A stretch of DNA of 64,000 bases from Vagococcus salmoninarum (lineage in GTDB: Bacteria > Bacillota > Bacilli > Lactobacillales > Vagococcaceae), in contig NZ_NGJU01000014.1 in the NCBI RefSeq assembly GCF_003987495.1, positions 31,682-95,681 on the forward strand. Reading direction: 5' to 3'. Shown here piece after piece: positions 56,681 to 64,000 of the stretch; within the stretch, counting starts at the first letter, position 1, and each line of letters begins with the position of its first letter. Both the position numbers and the translations under genes were made by a program. Below the pieces are notes generated by a model. That model ran no database searches, was not told the DNA's origin, and was given only the letters and a program-made list of their open reading frames with translations.

Positions 56681-56689
56681 AAAAATAAA

Positions 56690-56720
56690 AAGAAACTTTA
56701 GCTTTGGCTGAAGTTTCTTT
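56690..56720 (+). terminator. Intra-operon hairpin between kdpC and kdpD
   Basis: AAAGAAACTTTAGC / GCTGAAGTTTCTTT arms (one G-U) with a four-base loop but only a short T-stretch, so partial termination is likely. Confidence 0.65.
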
Positions 56721-56750
56721 ATGATTAATTGTCGAAAGGGGCGTTGTCTC

Positions 56751-59435
56751 GTGCTAATAGAAAGTGAGCGACCGAATCCAGATCATTTATTAATTAAATA
56801 TCAACAAAATAATCAACAACGGGGCTCTTTAAAAGTTTTCTTTGGTTATGCAGCAGGTGTCGGAAAAACGTATGGCATGTTAAGAGCAGGGATTGAAGAA
56901 CAGGCCAGTGGTCGTAAAGTCTTAATTGGTTACGTGGAACCTCATGCTCGCCCTGAAACGACGGCATTAGTCCAACAGTTACCGATGTTACCGATTAAAA
57001 AAATGAACTATCGCAGTCTAGACTTGGCAGAATTTAATCTCGAAGAGGCCTTAAAGCTAAAACCAGAATTGATTTTAGTCGATGAATTAGCCCATACGAA
57101 TGTTGTTGGGTCACGAAACCGTAAACGGTATCAAGACATCGACGAATTGTTGCGAGCGGGGATTGATGTCTACACGACTGTCAATGTTCAACATATTGAT
57201 AGTTTAAATGATGTTGTGGAAGATATTACTGGCATATCTGTCCTTGAAACAGTACCAGATAGCTTTTTTGAAGAAGCTCAAATTAAGTTAATTGACATTG
57301 AACCGAAAGAATTATTACAAAGACTCCAAGCGGGTAAAATTTATTCAGCTGAAAATACGGAGAAAGCCTTAAATAATTTCTTTACTTTAGAAAACTTAAG
57401 TTTGCTCAGGGAAATAGCTATTCGGAAGGCTGCTGACCACATCAGCCTAGAAAATCGTTTTGAAAAAACCGCGGCTAAAACTAAAATTCAAAGTAAGCTA
57501 TTAGTTTATCTTGATACCCGGTCTTCGAAAGGGACTGAAAAGTGTTTACGTTGGACAGCACGGTTAGCAGCTGCTTTTCGCGTTGCTTGGGTGGCCCTTT
57601 GTATTTTAGATGAAGATCAAGACGAAAAAGGGGAATCTCATCCATCTTTTGAACTAGCTGAAAGTTTAGGGGCCGAAACAGTCACCTTACAGTCAGACGA
57701 TAAAATTGCTACCTTAGTTCATTATGCAAAAATTACAGGTGTGTCGGATATTATTTTAGGTAAAAATCGTCATAAAAAATACCGTTACCATCTGTTTCAT
57801 CAAGAAATTGAAGATCAGTTAATTAATGAATTAGCAGATGTTGAAATTCATATTGTGCCTTTTTTTGATGGTGGCAAGCTAGCAGAGGATAGTAAAAGGA
57901 ATCACTATAACTTTAAAAAGAAGTGGCTGAATCTTAGTGATTTAGTTAAAAGTACTAGTTTACTATTAATTGGCACACTACTTTCAGAAGTATTTTTACT
58001 CCTAGGTTTAGGGGATCAAAATGTAATTGTCATTTATTTGTTCATTGTTTTAATTATCTCACGAATTACTGAAGGGTACTTATATGGCGCCTTATCTTCA
58101 ATTATTAGTGTTTTATTATTTAACTGGTTTTTTGTGGAACCACTATTTTCATTAACTGTTTATAAAGCAGGCTACCCGATTACAATGGTGATTATGTTTA
58201 GTGTGGCTTTAATTACTAGTAATATGATGATTAGAGTCAAAAAGCAAGCTTTAGTGTCAGTTGAAAAAGAGCATCGCATGACAATTATTTATGAGTTAAA
58301 TAAAAATTTATTAGGCACAAAAAACTTTAGTGAAATTGTGACGCTAGTTAATAATTACTTAGGAAGAACTTTAGAACGTAGTATTATTTTTTATACAAAA
58401 GACCCAGAAAAAGCCACCTTAGTTTATGAGTTAACGAGTTTCAATCATTTAGAAGTTCCTCAAGCAAGTTTATTAAGTGAAGAAGAACAAGCTGTAGCCA
58501 ATTGGGTTTTTACAAATGGTCAAGTAGCAGGCTATGGCAGCGATACTTTAATGGGCGCCAAGGGCTATTATTTACCGGTCTTTGCTAATCAAGAAGTCGT
58601 TGGGGTAATCGGTATTTTATGTCAAGGCAGTGGCCCTTTAAACTACGAAAATCACAATTTCTTGAAACTAATTGGTTTTCAATTGTCTCTGGCAATCGAG
58701 CGGCAGCAATTAGCAGATGAGCAACAAAAAATCATGATTGAAAATGTTAAAGAAAAAATGCGTGGCAACCTTTTACGAGGGATTTCCCATGATTTAAGAA
58801 CGCCGTTAACTGGGATTTTAGGCGCAAGTTCTGCCTTATTAGATAATAAAGGGAAAATCTCTTCAGAGATAGAAAAACAATTATTGACAGATATTAAAGA
58901 AGACTCGGAATGGTTGATTCGCATGGTGGAGAATATTTTATCAGTAACCCGGATTGATGAAGGGAGAATGGCAGTAAAAAAAGACCCAGAAGCAGTCGAG
59001 GAAATTATTGGCTCGGCAGTCAATCGCATTCGCAAACGCTTTAAAGAACAAGAGATTCATGTGGAAGTACCTAGTGAATTATTGCTTGTTAAGATGGATG
59101 GCAAGTTAATTGAACAAGTATTAATTAATTTAATGGAAAATGCCATTAAACATGGGGGAAACTCAGCTAATATCGCTGTAACTGTTACTAAAGGCAAGCA
59201 AGAAGCGCTATTTAAAGTGAGAGATGAGGGCAGAGGCTTAACTACCCAAGAATTAGCCAATCTTTTTAGTCAGCAACGAGGGGCAGATGATAGTCAGCTT
59301 CCGATTGATAGTAAACGTGGCTTAGGAATCGGCTTATCGATTTGTCAAACAATTATTCTCGCACATGAGGGCAGTATTTATGGTGAAAATAACGAAGATA
59401 AAGGCGCAACCTTCAGTTTTAGTTTACCACTGTAG
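56751..59435 (+). CDS. kdpD: Potassium sensor histidine kinase KdpD
   Basis: An 894-residue sensor kinase. N-terminal KdpD domain with Walker-like GYAAGVGKTYGML and DELAHTNVVGSRNRKRYQD, a universal-stress-protein domain (about 245-370), four membrane helices (about 395-500), a GAF-like domain, then HisKA with His680 in GISHDLRTPLTG and HATPase motifs (NLMENAIKHGG, DEGRGL, GLGIGLSICQ). Firmicute KdpD can bind c-di-AMP through the USP domain; not testable by eye here. The start is GTG 56751 behind GAAAGGGG. Confidence 0.95.
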   Translation: MLIESERPNPDHLLIKYQQNNQQRGSLKVFFGYAAGVGKTYGMLRAGIEEQASGRKVLIGYVEPHARPETTALVQQLPMLPIKKMNYRSLDLAEFNLEEALKLKPELILVDELAHTNVVGSRNRKRYQDIDELLRAGIDVYTTVNVQHIDSLNDVVEDITGISVLETVPDSFFEEAQIKLIDIEPKELLQRLQAGKIYSAENTEKALNNFFTLENLSLLREIAIRKAADHISLENRFEKTAAKTKIQSKLLVYLDTRSSKGTEKCLRWTARLAAAFRVAWVALCILDEDQDEKGESHPSFELAESLGAETVTLQSDDKIATLVHYAKITGVSDIILGKNRHKKYRYHLFHQEIEDQLINELADVEIHIVPFFDGGKLAEDSKRNHYNFKKKWLNLSDLVKSTSLLLIGTLLSEVFLLLGLGDQNVIVIYLFIVLIISRITEGYLYGALSSIISVLLFNWFFVEPLFSLTVYKAGYPITMVIMFSVALITSNMMIRVKKQALVSVEKEHRMTIIYELNKNLLGTKNFSEIVTLVNNYLGRTLERSIIFYTKDPEKATLVYELTSFNHLEVPQASLLSEEEQAVANWVFTNGQVAGYGSDTLMGAKGYYLPVFANQEVVGVIGILCQGSGPLNYENHNFLKLIGFQLSLAIERQQLADEQQKIMIENVKEKMRGNLLRGISHDLRTPLTGILGASSALLDNKGKISSEIEKQLLTDIKEDSEWLIRMVENILSVTRIDEGRMAVKKDPEAVEEIIGSAVNRIRKRFKEQEIHVEVPSELLLVKMDGKLIEQVLINLMENAIKHGGNSANIAVTVTKGKQEALFKVRDEGRGLTTQELANLFSQQRGADDSQLPIDSKRGLGIGLSICQTIILAHEGSIYGENNEDKGATFSFSLPL

Positions 59436-59450
59436 AGAGGAGGCAATAAC

Positions 59451-60137
59451 ATGCATCAACAAACAATCTTAATCATTGAAGATGATCCAGCCATTATGAA
59501 TTTTATGACAGCTATTTTAGAAGCCGCAAACTATCAAGTGTTACAGGCTGGAACCGGCAAAATTGGTATGAGCTTGTTAATTAGTTATCAACCAGCTTTA
59601 TTGATTTTAGATTTAGGACTTCCAGATATGGATGGCTTTACTATTTTAGAAAAAGTTAGAAGTTGGTCGGAATTACCAATTATCATTGTTTCCGCCCGGG
59701 AGCACGAATCAGAAAAAGTTAAAGCCCTAGATTCAGGAGCAGATGATTATATTACGAAACCTTTTGGGACTTCAGAATTGTTAGCGAGAATTAGAACGGC
59801 GTTGCGTCATAGTCGCAAACCCGTTGAAGCAGAACAAACCTTACAAGTTAGGGAGTTAAGCTTTGATTTTGAAAAACGCCAAATTAAATTAGCTGATAAT
59901 GTTGTTCACTTAACACCAACAGAATATAAAATCTTACAACTCTTAGTGAAACACCAAGGAAAAGTCTTAACCCATGATTTTATAACTAAGGAAGTTTGGG
60001 GACCTTACCTTAATGAAAACCAAGCGTTACGTGTAAATATGTCAAATATTCGTCGAAAAATCGAAAAAAACCCAGCTGATCCTGAGTATATTATTACTGA
60101 AGTCGGCATTGGTTATCGGTTCGTTGAAGGCAATTAG
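59451..60137 (+). CDS. kdpE: Response regulator KdpE
   Basis: A 228-residue OmpR-family regulator. The receiver has the acidic pair Glu10-Asp11-Asp12, phospho-acceptor Asp54 in LILDLGLPDMDG and Lys in YITKPFG. The C-terminal winged helix (VHLTPTEYKILQLLVKHQGK, RVNMSNIRRKIE) binds DNA. Cognate partner of KdpD, 15 bases upstream; it probably binds the phased repeats before kdpF. Confidence 0.96.
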   Translation: MHQQTILIIEDDPAIMNFMTAILEAANYQVLQAGTGKIGMSLLISYQPALLILDLGLPDMDGFTILEKVRSWSELPIIIVSAREHESEKVKALDSGADDYITKPFGTSELLARIRTALRHSRKPVEAEQTLQVRELSFDFEKRQIKLADNVVHLTPTEYKILQLLVKHQGKVLTHDFITKEVWGPYLNENQALRVNMSNIRRKIEKNPADPEYIITEVGIGYRFVEGN

Positions 60138-60145
60138 TTAACTAG

Positions 60146-60175
60146 ATCTAAGTTACAGTCATTTGTAACTTAGAT
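60146..60175. repeat. Perfect 12-base inverted repeat after kdpE
   Basis: ATCTAAGTTACA and TGTAACTTAGAT flank a six-base spacer. There is no T-run after it, so it is either a weak terminator for kdpE or a protein-binding operator about 30 bases upstream of the opuC -35. Confidence 0.7.
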
Positions 60176-60203
60176 TAGCTGACTAGTCATAAAAAAGTCA
60201 TCT

Positions 60204-60232
60204 TTTAGACATATTTAAGGTACTTTTATAAT
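60204..60232 (+). promoter_or_regulatory. Promoter of the opuC operon
   Basis: Perfect TATAAT at 60227 with TTTAGA at 60204 (17-base spacing). Transcription would start near 60239 and give a leader of about 200 bases. Confidence 0.65.
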
Positions 60233-60258
60233 AAAAAGCTAAAAGCGCTTTCTAAACT

Positions 60259-60335
60259 GTTATAAAGGGGCTGATGCCAGACTTAAAATGCGTAAATACG
60301 CCATTTATAACCTTTAAAAGTTGTAATTTTTTTTT
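60259..60335 (+). promoter_or_regulatory. Candidate attenuator/riboswitch-like leader of opuC
   Basis: GTTATAAA (60259-60266) pairs perfectly with TTTATAAC (60304-60311), closing a 37-base region with two small hairpins (GGC-TGAT-GCC and GCGT-AAAT-ACGC). The 3' arm of that stem is also the 5' arm of a terminator: TTATAAC (60305-60311) with GTTGTAA (60320-60326) and nine T's. The two folds exclude each other. I do not recognise it as a known riboswitch class. No gene lies in 60138-60438. Confidence 0.5.
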
Positions 60336-60438
60336 AGATGCCCCATACTTGTAAGTGTACAAACATTTTATTTCAATACTAAATTCGAAGAAAGCTTTTA
60401 TTTATTTGAGAAAGCTAAAAAAGTAAGGAGTGAAGAAT

Positions 60439-61611
60439 GTGATTGAATTTAAAAATGTAACGAAAACTTTTAAAGGTGGCAAAGTCGCCGTAGATAACGT
60501 CAATATTTCATTCAATAAAGGTGAGTTTGTCTGTTTTATTGGCACAAGTGGGAGTGGTAAGACAACGACGATGCGAATGCTGAACCGGATGATTGAACCA
60601 ACGAGCGGTCAAATTTTAATTGATGGTGAAGACATTCAAAAGAAAGACCCAGTGGAGTTACGACGAGGGATTGGTTATGTCATTCAAAATATTGGCTTAA
60701 TGCCCCATATGACTATTCGGGAAAACATTGTCATGGTGCCTAAGTTGTTAAAATGGCCTGAAGAAGAACGGAATCGAATTGCCGACAAGTTAATTGACTT
60801 AGTTGAATTGCCACGAGAGATGCTAGACCGTTACCCAAGCCAACTTTCAGGTGGGCAACAACAACGGATTGGTGTCGTTCGGGCCTTAGCAGCAGATCAA
60901 GATTTAATCTTAATGGACGAGCCTTTTGGTGCCTTAGACCCTATTACCCGAGAGTCATTACAAGACTTAGTTAAAGAATTACAAGAAAAAATGGGTAAAA
61001 CCATTGTTTTTGTAACTCACGATATGGACGAAGCCATCAAATTAGCTAACCGAATTTTAATTATGGATGATGGTAAGGCGATACAATTTGATACCCCAAG
61101 TAATATTTTAAAAGCGCCAGCTAATGAATTTGTTGAAAATTTGATTGGTGAAGATCGCTTAATGCAAGCCCGTCAAGAAGAAACCACAGTTGAGCAAGTG
61201 ATGTTGAAAGCGGCAATTTCGATTACGCCAGAGAAATCTATTAGTGAAGGCATTAAACTAATGCGTGAAAAACGGGTGGATACGTTACTAGTTGTTGATG
61301 GCAGTGGAGTCTTAAAAGGCTTTATTGATGTTGAAGACATCAATCGTAATCGCAAAACTGCCACAAGTGTTGGCGACATTATGCAAAAAGAAGTCTTCTT
61401 TGTTCGCAAAGATTCGTTCTTACGAGATACACTTCAACGGATTTTAAAACGAGGCTTGAAATATGTGCCTGTAGTTGATGAGAACAGCCGCCTTGTTGGG
61501 ATCGTCACCCGTTCCTCACTAGTCGACATTGTTTACGATGTTGTCTGGGGCGACGAAGATTACCTTGAAACTGCTATAGAGGAAAATCAAAACGGTCAGG
61601 AGGAAGTCTAA
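60439..61611 (+). CDS. opuCA: Glycine betaine/carnitine/choline ABC transporter, ATP-binding subunit (OpuCA-like)
   Basis: A 390-residue ABC ATPase for compatible-solute uptake. Walker [11 protein letters not shown] near residue 35, signature [10 protein letters not shown], Walker [14 protein letters not shown]. The C-terminal third has two CBS domains (about 255-375), which in OpuA/OpuC types sense ionic strength or c-di-AMP. AAGGAG at eight bases makes GTG 60439 the start. The next gene overlaps by one base (TAATG). Confidence 0.93.
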   Translation: MIEFKNVTKTFKGGKVAVDNVNISFNKGEFVCFIGTSGSGKTTTMRMLNRMIEPTSGQILIDGEDIQKKDPVELRRGIGYVIQNIGLMPHMTIRENIVMVPKLLKWPEEERNRIADKLIDLVELPREMLDRYPSQLSGGQQQRIGVVRALAADQDLILMDEPFGALDPITRESLQDLVKELQEKMGKTIVFVTHDMDEAIKLANRILIMDDGKAIQFDTPSNILKAPANEFVENLIGEDRLMQARQEETTVEQVMLKAAISITPEKSISEGIKLMREKRVDTLLVVDGSGVLKGFIDVEDINRNRKTATSVGDIMQKEVFFVRKDSFLRDTLQRILKRGLKYVPVVDENSRLVGIVTRSSLVDIVYDVVWGDEDYLETAIEENQNGQEEV

Positions 61612-62243
61612 TGAATGCTTTTTTATTAGAACATGGCCAAGAATTATTTGTTAAAACATGGGAGCACATTGGCATCTCAGCAATTTCCTTATTACTAGGT
61701 GTTTTAGTAGCGGTCCCTTTAGGAGTATTTTTAACCCGTTTACCTAAAATCTCAAACGTAGTTATTGGCATTGCCAGTCTCCTACAAACGATACCGTCAC
61801 TAGCTCTCTTAGCTTTAATGGTTCCTTTACTCGGAGTTGGTAAACTTCCAGCTGTCATTGCCTTATTTATTTATTCCCTCTTACCGATTTTACGAAATAC
61901 TTTTATCGGGATGGATGGCGTCAATGAAGATTTAAAAGATGCGGCTAAAGGAATGGGTATGACGAATCTCCAATCGATTATTATGGTAGAAGTCCCAGCC
62001 GCCTTGCCAACGATTATGGCTGGCATTAAATTATCAGCAGTCTATGTGATTGCTTGGGCTACCTTAGCTTCATACATTGGTGGTGGTGGTTTAGGTGACT
62101 TGATTTTCAGTGGCTTAAATAACTATTTACCAGAATTAATTATTGGTGGAACAATCCCAGTGACAATTTTAGCTTTAGTCACTGACTTTGGCTTCTCAAA
62201 GCTCGAAGATAAACTGACTCCTGTTACTGAAAGGAGTGAGTAA
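61611..62243 (+). CDS. opuCB: Compatible-solute ABC transporter permease (OpuCB-like)
   Basis: A 210-residue permease with about five membrane helices and the EAA-type loop [20 protein letters not shown]. It overlaps opuCA by one base and runs to within two bases of the binding-protein gene. It is similar in plan to the fourth gene, with which it should form the membrane channel. Confidence 0.93.
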   Translation: MNAFLLEHGQELFVKTWEHIGISAISLLLGVLVAVPLGVFLTRLPKISNVVIGIASLLQTIPSLALLALMVPLLGVGKLPAVIALFIYSLLPILRNTFIGMDGVNEDLKDAAKGMGMTNLQSIIMVEVPAALPTIMAGIKLSAVYVIAWATLASYIGGGGLGDLIFSGLNNYLPELIIGGTIPVTILALVTDFGFSKLEDKLTPVTERSE

Positions 62244-62245
62244 GT

Positions 62246-63181
62246 ATGTTGAAACAATTTAAAAAAGCGTCTTTAACACTGCTTATCTTGCCGTTGCTCC
62301 TGTTATCAGCCTGTTCACTGCCAGGTTTGCCAAGTGGCAATACAAAAGATACGGTTTCTGTTGGTAGTATGTCAACCTCTGAATCTCAGATTTTAGCGGG
62401 GATGGTTAAAGGGATGATCGAACATTATACGGATATCAAAGTTAATATGGTCAATAACTTAGGAACCTCAACAGTGATGCACCAAGCCATGTTAAATGGC
62501 GATGTGAGTATTTCAGCTTCCCGTTACACGGGGACCGATTTAAGTGGCGCCTTAAAGCTACCACCTGAAAAAGATCCAGATAAAGCGATGGCCATCGTTC
62601 AAAAAGAATTTAAAGAACGATTTGACCAACGTTGGTATGACTCTTACGGCTTTGCGAATACGTATGCTTTCATGGTTAGTCAAGAAACGGCTGAAAAGTA
62701 TGATTTAAAGACTATTAGTGATTTAAAAGACGTTGCTAAAGAATTAACCGCTGGGGTAGATACGTCATGGTTAGACCGTAAAGGTGATGGCTATAAAGGC
62801 TTTGTTGCAGACTACGGTTTTGACTTCGGTAAAGTTTATCCGATGCAAATTGGTTTAGTTTATGACGCAGTTAATGCCGGTAAAATGGATGTGGTTCTTG
62901 GTTATTCAACTGATGGCCGGATTGCTAGTTATGACTTAGTCGTTCTCGAAGATGATCTCCAGTTTTTCCCACCTTACGATGCGTCGATTGTCGTTGGTGA
63001 AACGCTCTTAGCAGAACATCCTGGCTTAGATGAAATTTTAGCTAAGTTATCAGGAAAAATCGATACTAAAACTATGCAGCAATTAAACTATGATGTTGAT
63101 AACGATTTGTTAGAACCAGAAATTGTGGCTACTCGCTTTTTACAAGACAATCGTTACTTTTCAGAAGAAGGGGGGAAATAA
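62246..63181 (+). CDS. opuCC: Compatible-solute ABC transporter substrate-binding lipoprotein (OpuCC-like)
   Basis: A 311-residue lipoprotein with signal peptide and lipobox LLLLSAC (Cys about residue 23), then a linker and OpuAC-type binding fold (VSVGSMSTSESQILAGMVKG, then ISASRYTGTDLSGAL). It should deliver betaine, carnitine or choline to the permeases. AAAGGAGTGAG precedes the start. Ligand choice is not determinable by eye. Confidence 0.93.
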   Translation: MLKQFKKASLTLLILPLLLLSACSLPGLPSGNTKDTVSVGSMSTSESQILAGMVKGMIEHYTDIKVNMVNNLGTSTVMHQAMLNGDVSISASRYTGTDLSGALKLPPEKDPDKAMAIVQKEFKERFDQRWYDSYGFANTYAFMVSQETAEKYDLKTISDLKDVAKELTAGVDTSWLDRKGDGYKGFVADYGFDFGKVYPMQIGLVYDAVNAGKMDVVLGYSTDGRIASYDLVVLEDDLQFFPPYDASIVVGETLLAEHPGLDEILAKLSGKIDTKTMQQLNYDVDNDLLEPEIVATRFLQDNRYFSEEGGK

Positions 63182-63184
63182 GCG

Positions 63185-63850
63185 ATGAAAGATTTAAATG
63201 TCATCCAACAATTTTTCTACTATTTTAATGAAAATGGCAGTTATGTGATTAGTCAGTTTAGTCGACATTTCTTAATCTCTTCTTACGGGGTGTTGTTTGC
63301 AGCACTAGTCGGTATTCCTGTTGGGATAATGATTGCCCGTCGGAAAAAGTTAGCTAAATGGGTAATAGGTGCTGCTAATGTGATTCAAACAGTCCCTTCC
63401 TTAGCGATGTTATCAATCTTAATGCTGGGCTTAGGCTTAGGTGTTAATACCGTCATCGTCACAGTCTTTCTATATTCACTACTGCCGATTATCTCGAATA
63501 CGTATACTGGGATGATTCAAGTCGATCCAACAGTCTTAGATGTTGGTAAAGGGATGGGCATGACCCGCTTAGAATTATTATTCCAAGTCGAGTTGCCACT
63601 ATCAATTTCCGTGATTATGGCAGGGATTAGAAATGCTTTAGTCGTTGCCATCGGGATTACTGCTATCGGTTCCTTTGTTGGGGCAGGGGGCTTAGGTGAT
63701 ATTATTAGCCGAGGAACTCAAGCCACAGATGGAACAGCCTTAATTTTAGTTGGGGCGTTACCAACGGCCTTAATGGCGATTATGGTTGACTGGTTATTAG
63801 GAATTCTTGAAAGAAGACTAGACCCGGCTTCAAAAATGAAGACAAATTAA
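63185..63850 (+). CDS. opuCD: Compatible-solute ABC transporter permease (OpuCD-like)
   Basis: A 221-residue permease with an N-terminal cytoplasmic stretch, five helices and the EAA-type loop IQVDPTVLDVGKGMGMTR. It is paralogous to OpuCB and completes the four-gene ABPP arrangement typical of opuC operons in Firmicutes. The start is three bases after the opuCC stop, using GGGGGG inside opuCC as ribosome site. Confidence 0.93.
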   Translation: MKDLNVIQQFFYYFNENGSYVISQFSRHFLISSYGVLFAALVGIPVGIMIARRKKLAKWVIGAANVIQTVPSLAMLSILMLGLGLGVNTVIVTVFLYSLLPIISNTYTGMIQVDPTVLDVGKGMGMTRLELLFQVELPLSISVIMAGIRNALVVAIGITAIGSFVGAGGLGDIISRGTQATDGTALILVGALPTALMAIMVDWLLGILERRLDPASKMKTN

Positions 63851-63929
63851 GTTAATAAAGTCTTAAAATTAAGGCTCTACGTCAAATTGTGTGGATGGCT
63901 AAAATTTAGTCGAATAAATAGTTACTTAG

Positions 63930-63965
63930 GCAGCTTCATCAGAAATGGTGAAGTTGCTTTTTTGT
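63930..63965 (+). terminator. Probable terminator downstream of opuC
   Basis: GCAGCTTCA / TGAAGTTGC arms (one G-U) with a ten-base loop and TTTTTT. It lies 80 bases after the opuCD stop, beyond a short IS-like sequence. Confidence 0.7.
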
Positions 63966-64000
63966 GTCACTTTAAAACTGATTAGAATGCGGTGTTTAAA

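Noticed and set aside
60233-60438. ydaO-type c-di-AMP riboswitch before opuC
   Set aside because: The conserved c-di-AMP riboswitch blocks could not be found; the leader is described as an unclassified attenuator.
1-64000. CRISPR array, prophage, toxin-antitoxin or restriction cassette
   Set aside because: No regularly spaced repeats, integrase, att-like repeats or phage genes were seen; all regions are explained by core genes.

Overview
The window is about 64 kb of chromosomal core DNA from a low-GC Gram-positive bacterium of the order Lactobacillales, most likely Enterococcaceae (Enterococcus/Vagococcus-like). This is inferred from the gene content: a bgsA/bgsB-type glycolipid pair, a YkuJ-like DUF1797 protein, DUF3397 ahead of mraZ, an EfaR-like metalloregulator, class III fructose-bisphosphatase, Prp-processed L27, an ileS T-box, and an overall AT-rich composition with strong AGGAGG ribosome binding sites. 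Nearly all genes lie on the + strand. No prophage, CRISPR array, rRNA operon or intact insertion sequence was seen, so this is essentially a housekeeping region. Layout: 0.2-2.2 kb ptsHI (general PTS proteins). 2.4-5.9 kb a glycolipid/lipoteichoic-acid anchor cluster (two GT4 glycosyltransferases and a flippase-like membrane protein). 5.9-8.2 kb a beta-hydroxyacid dehydrogenase, DUF1797 and a TPR-like protein. 8.3-12.1 kb protein quality control and ribosome assembly (tig, clpX, engB) plus a MazG-like pyrophosphohydrolase. 12.2-15.0 kb, on the minus strand, a sortase-type MucBP surface protein and class III fbp. 15.2-17.0 kb trmR-like methyltransferase, tRNA-Arg(TCT) and a TetR regulator. 17.0-18.2 kb L21 leader-rplU-prp-rpmA. 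18.3-20.0 kb a ClC-like membrane protein and PsiE. 20.2-29.3 kb pepP-efp-asp23-nusB and folD-xseA-xseB-ispA-tlyA-argR-recN. 29.3-31.2 kb a 37-residue DUF4044 protein, CorA and DUF3397. 31.3-45.7 kb the complete dcw division/wall cluster mraZ-rsmH-ftsL-pbp-mraY-murD-murG-divIB-ftsA-ftsZ-ylmE-sepF-ylmG-ylmH-divIVA. 45.7-48.8 kb T-box and ileS. 48.8-51.2 kb zwf and a DtxR/MntR-type regulator on the minus strand. 51.4-52.1 kb an acyl-ACP thioesterase. 52.2-60.1 kb kdpFABC with kdpDE (high-affinity K+ uptake). 60.4-63.9 kb an OpuC-type compatible-solute ABC transporter. How the parts work together: the dcw block makes lipid II (MraY, MurD, MurG) and the Z-ring/divisome (FtsA, FtsZ, SepF, DivIB, FtsL, PBP, DivIVA). 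The xse-ispA-tlyA-argR-recN block combines DNA repair, isoprenoid supply and arginine control in the usual Firmicute order. The kdp and opuC operons sit side by side as an osmotic and potassium adaptation module. The most interesting non-coding signal is the opuC leader, which looks like a compact junction aptamer with mutually exclusive antiterminator and terminator stems. Other points worth checking are an EF-P sequence that departs from the family around Lys32, a division PBP without PASTA domains, an IleS with KQSKS instead of KMSKS, an LPKTS surface anchor, phased repeats before kdp, and two very small membrane proteins (KdpF, DUF4044).
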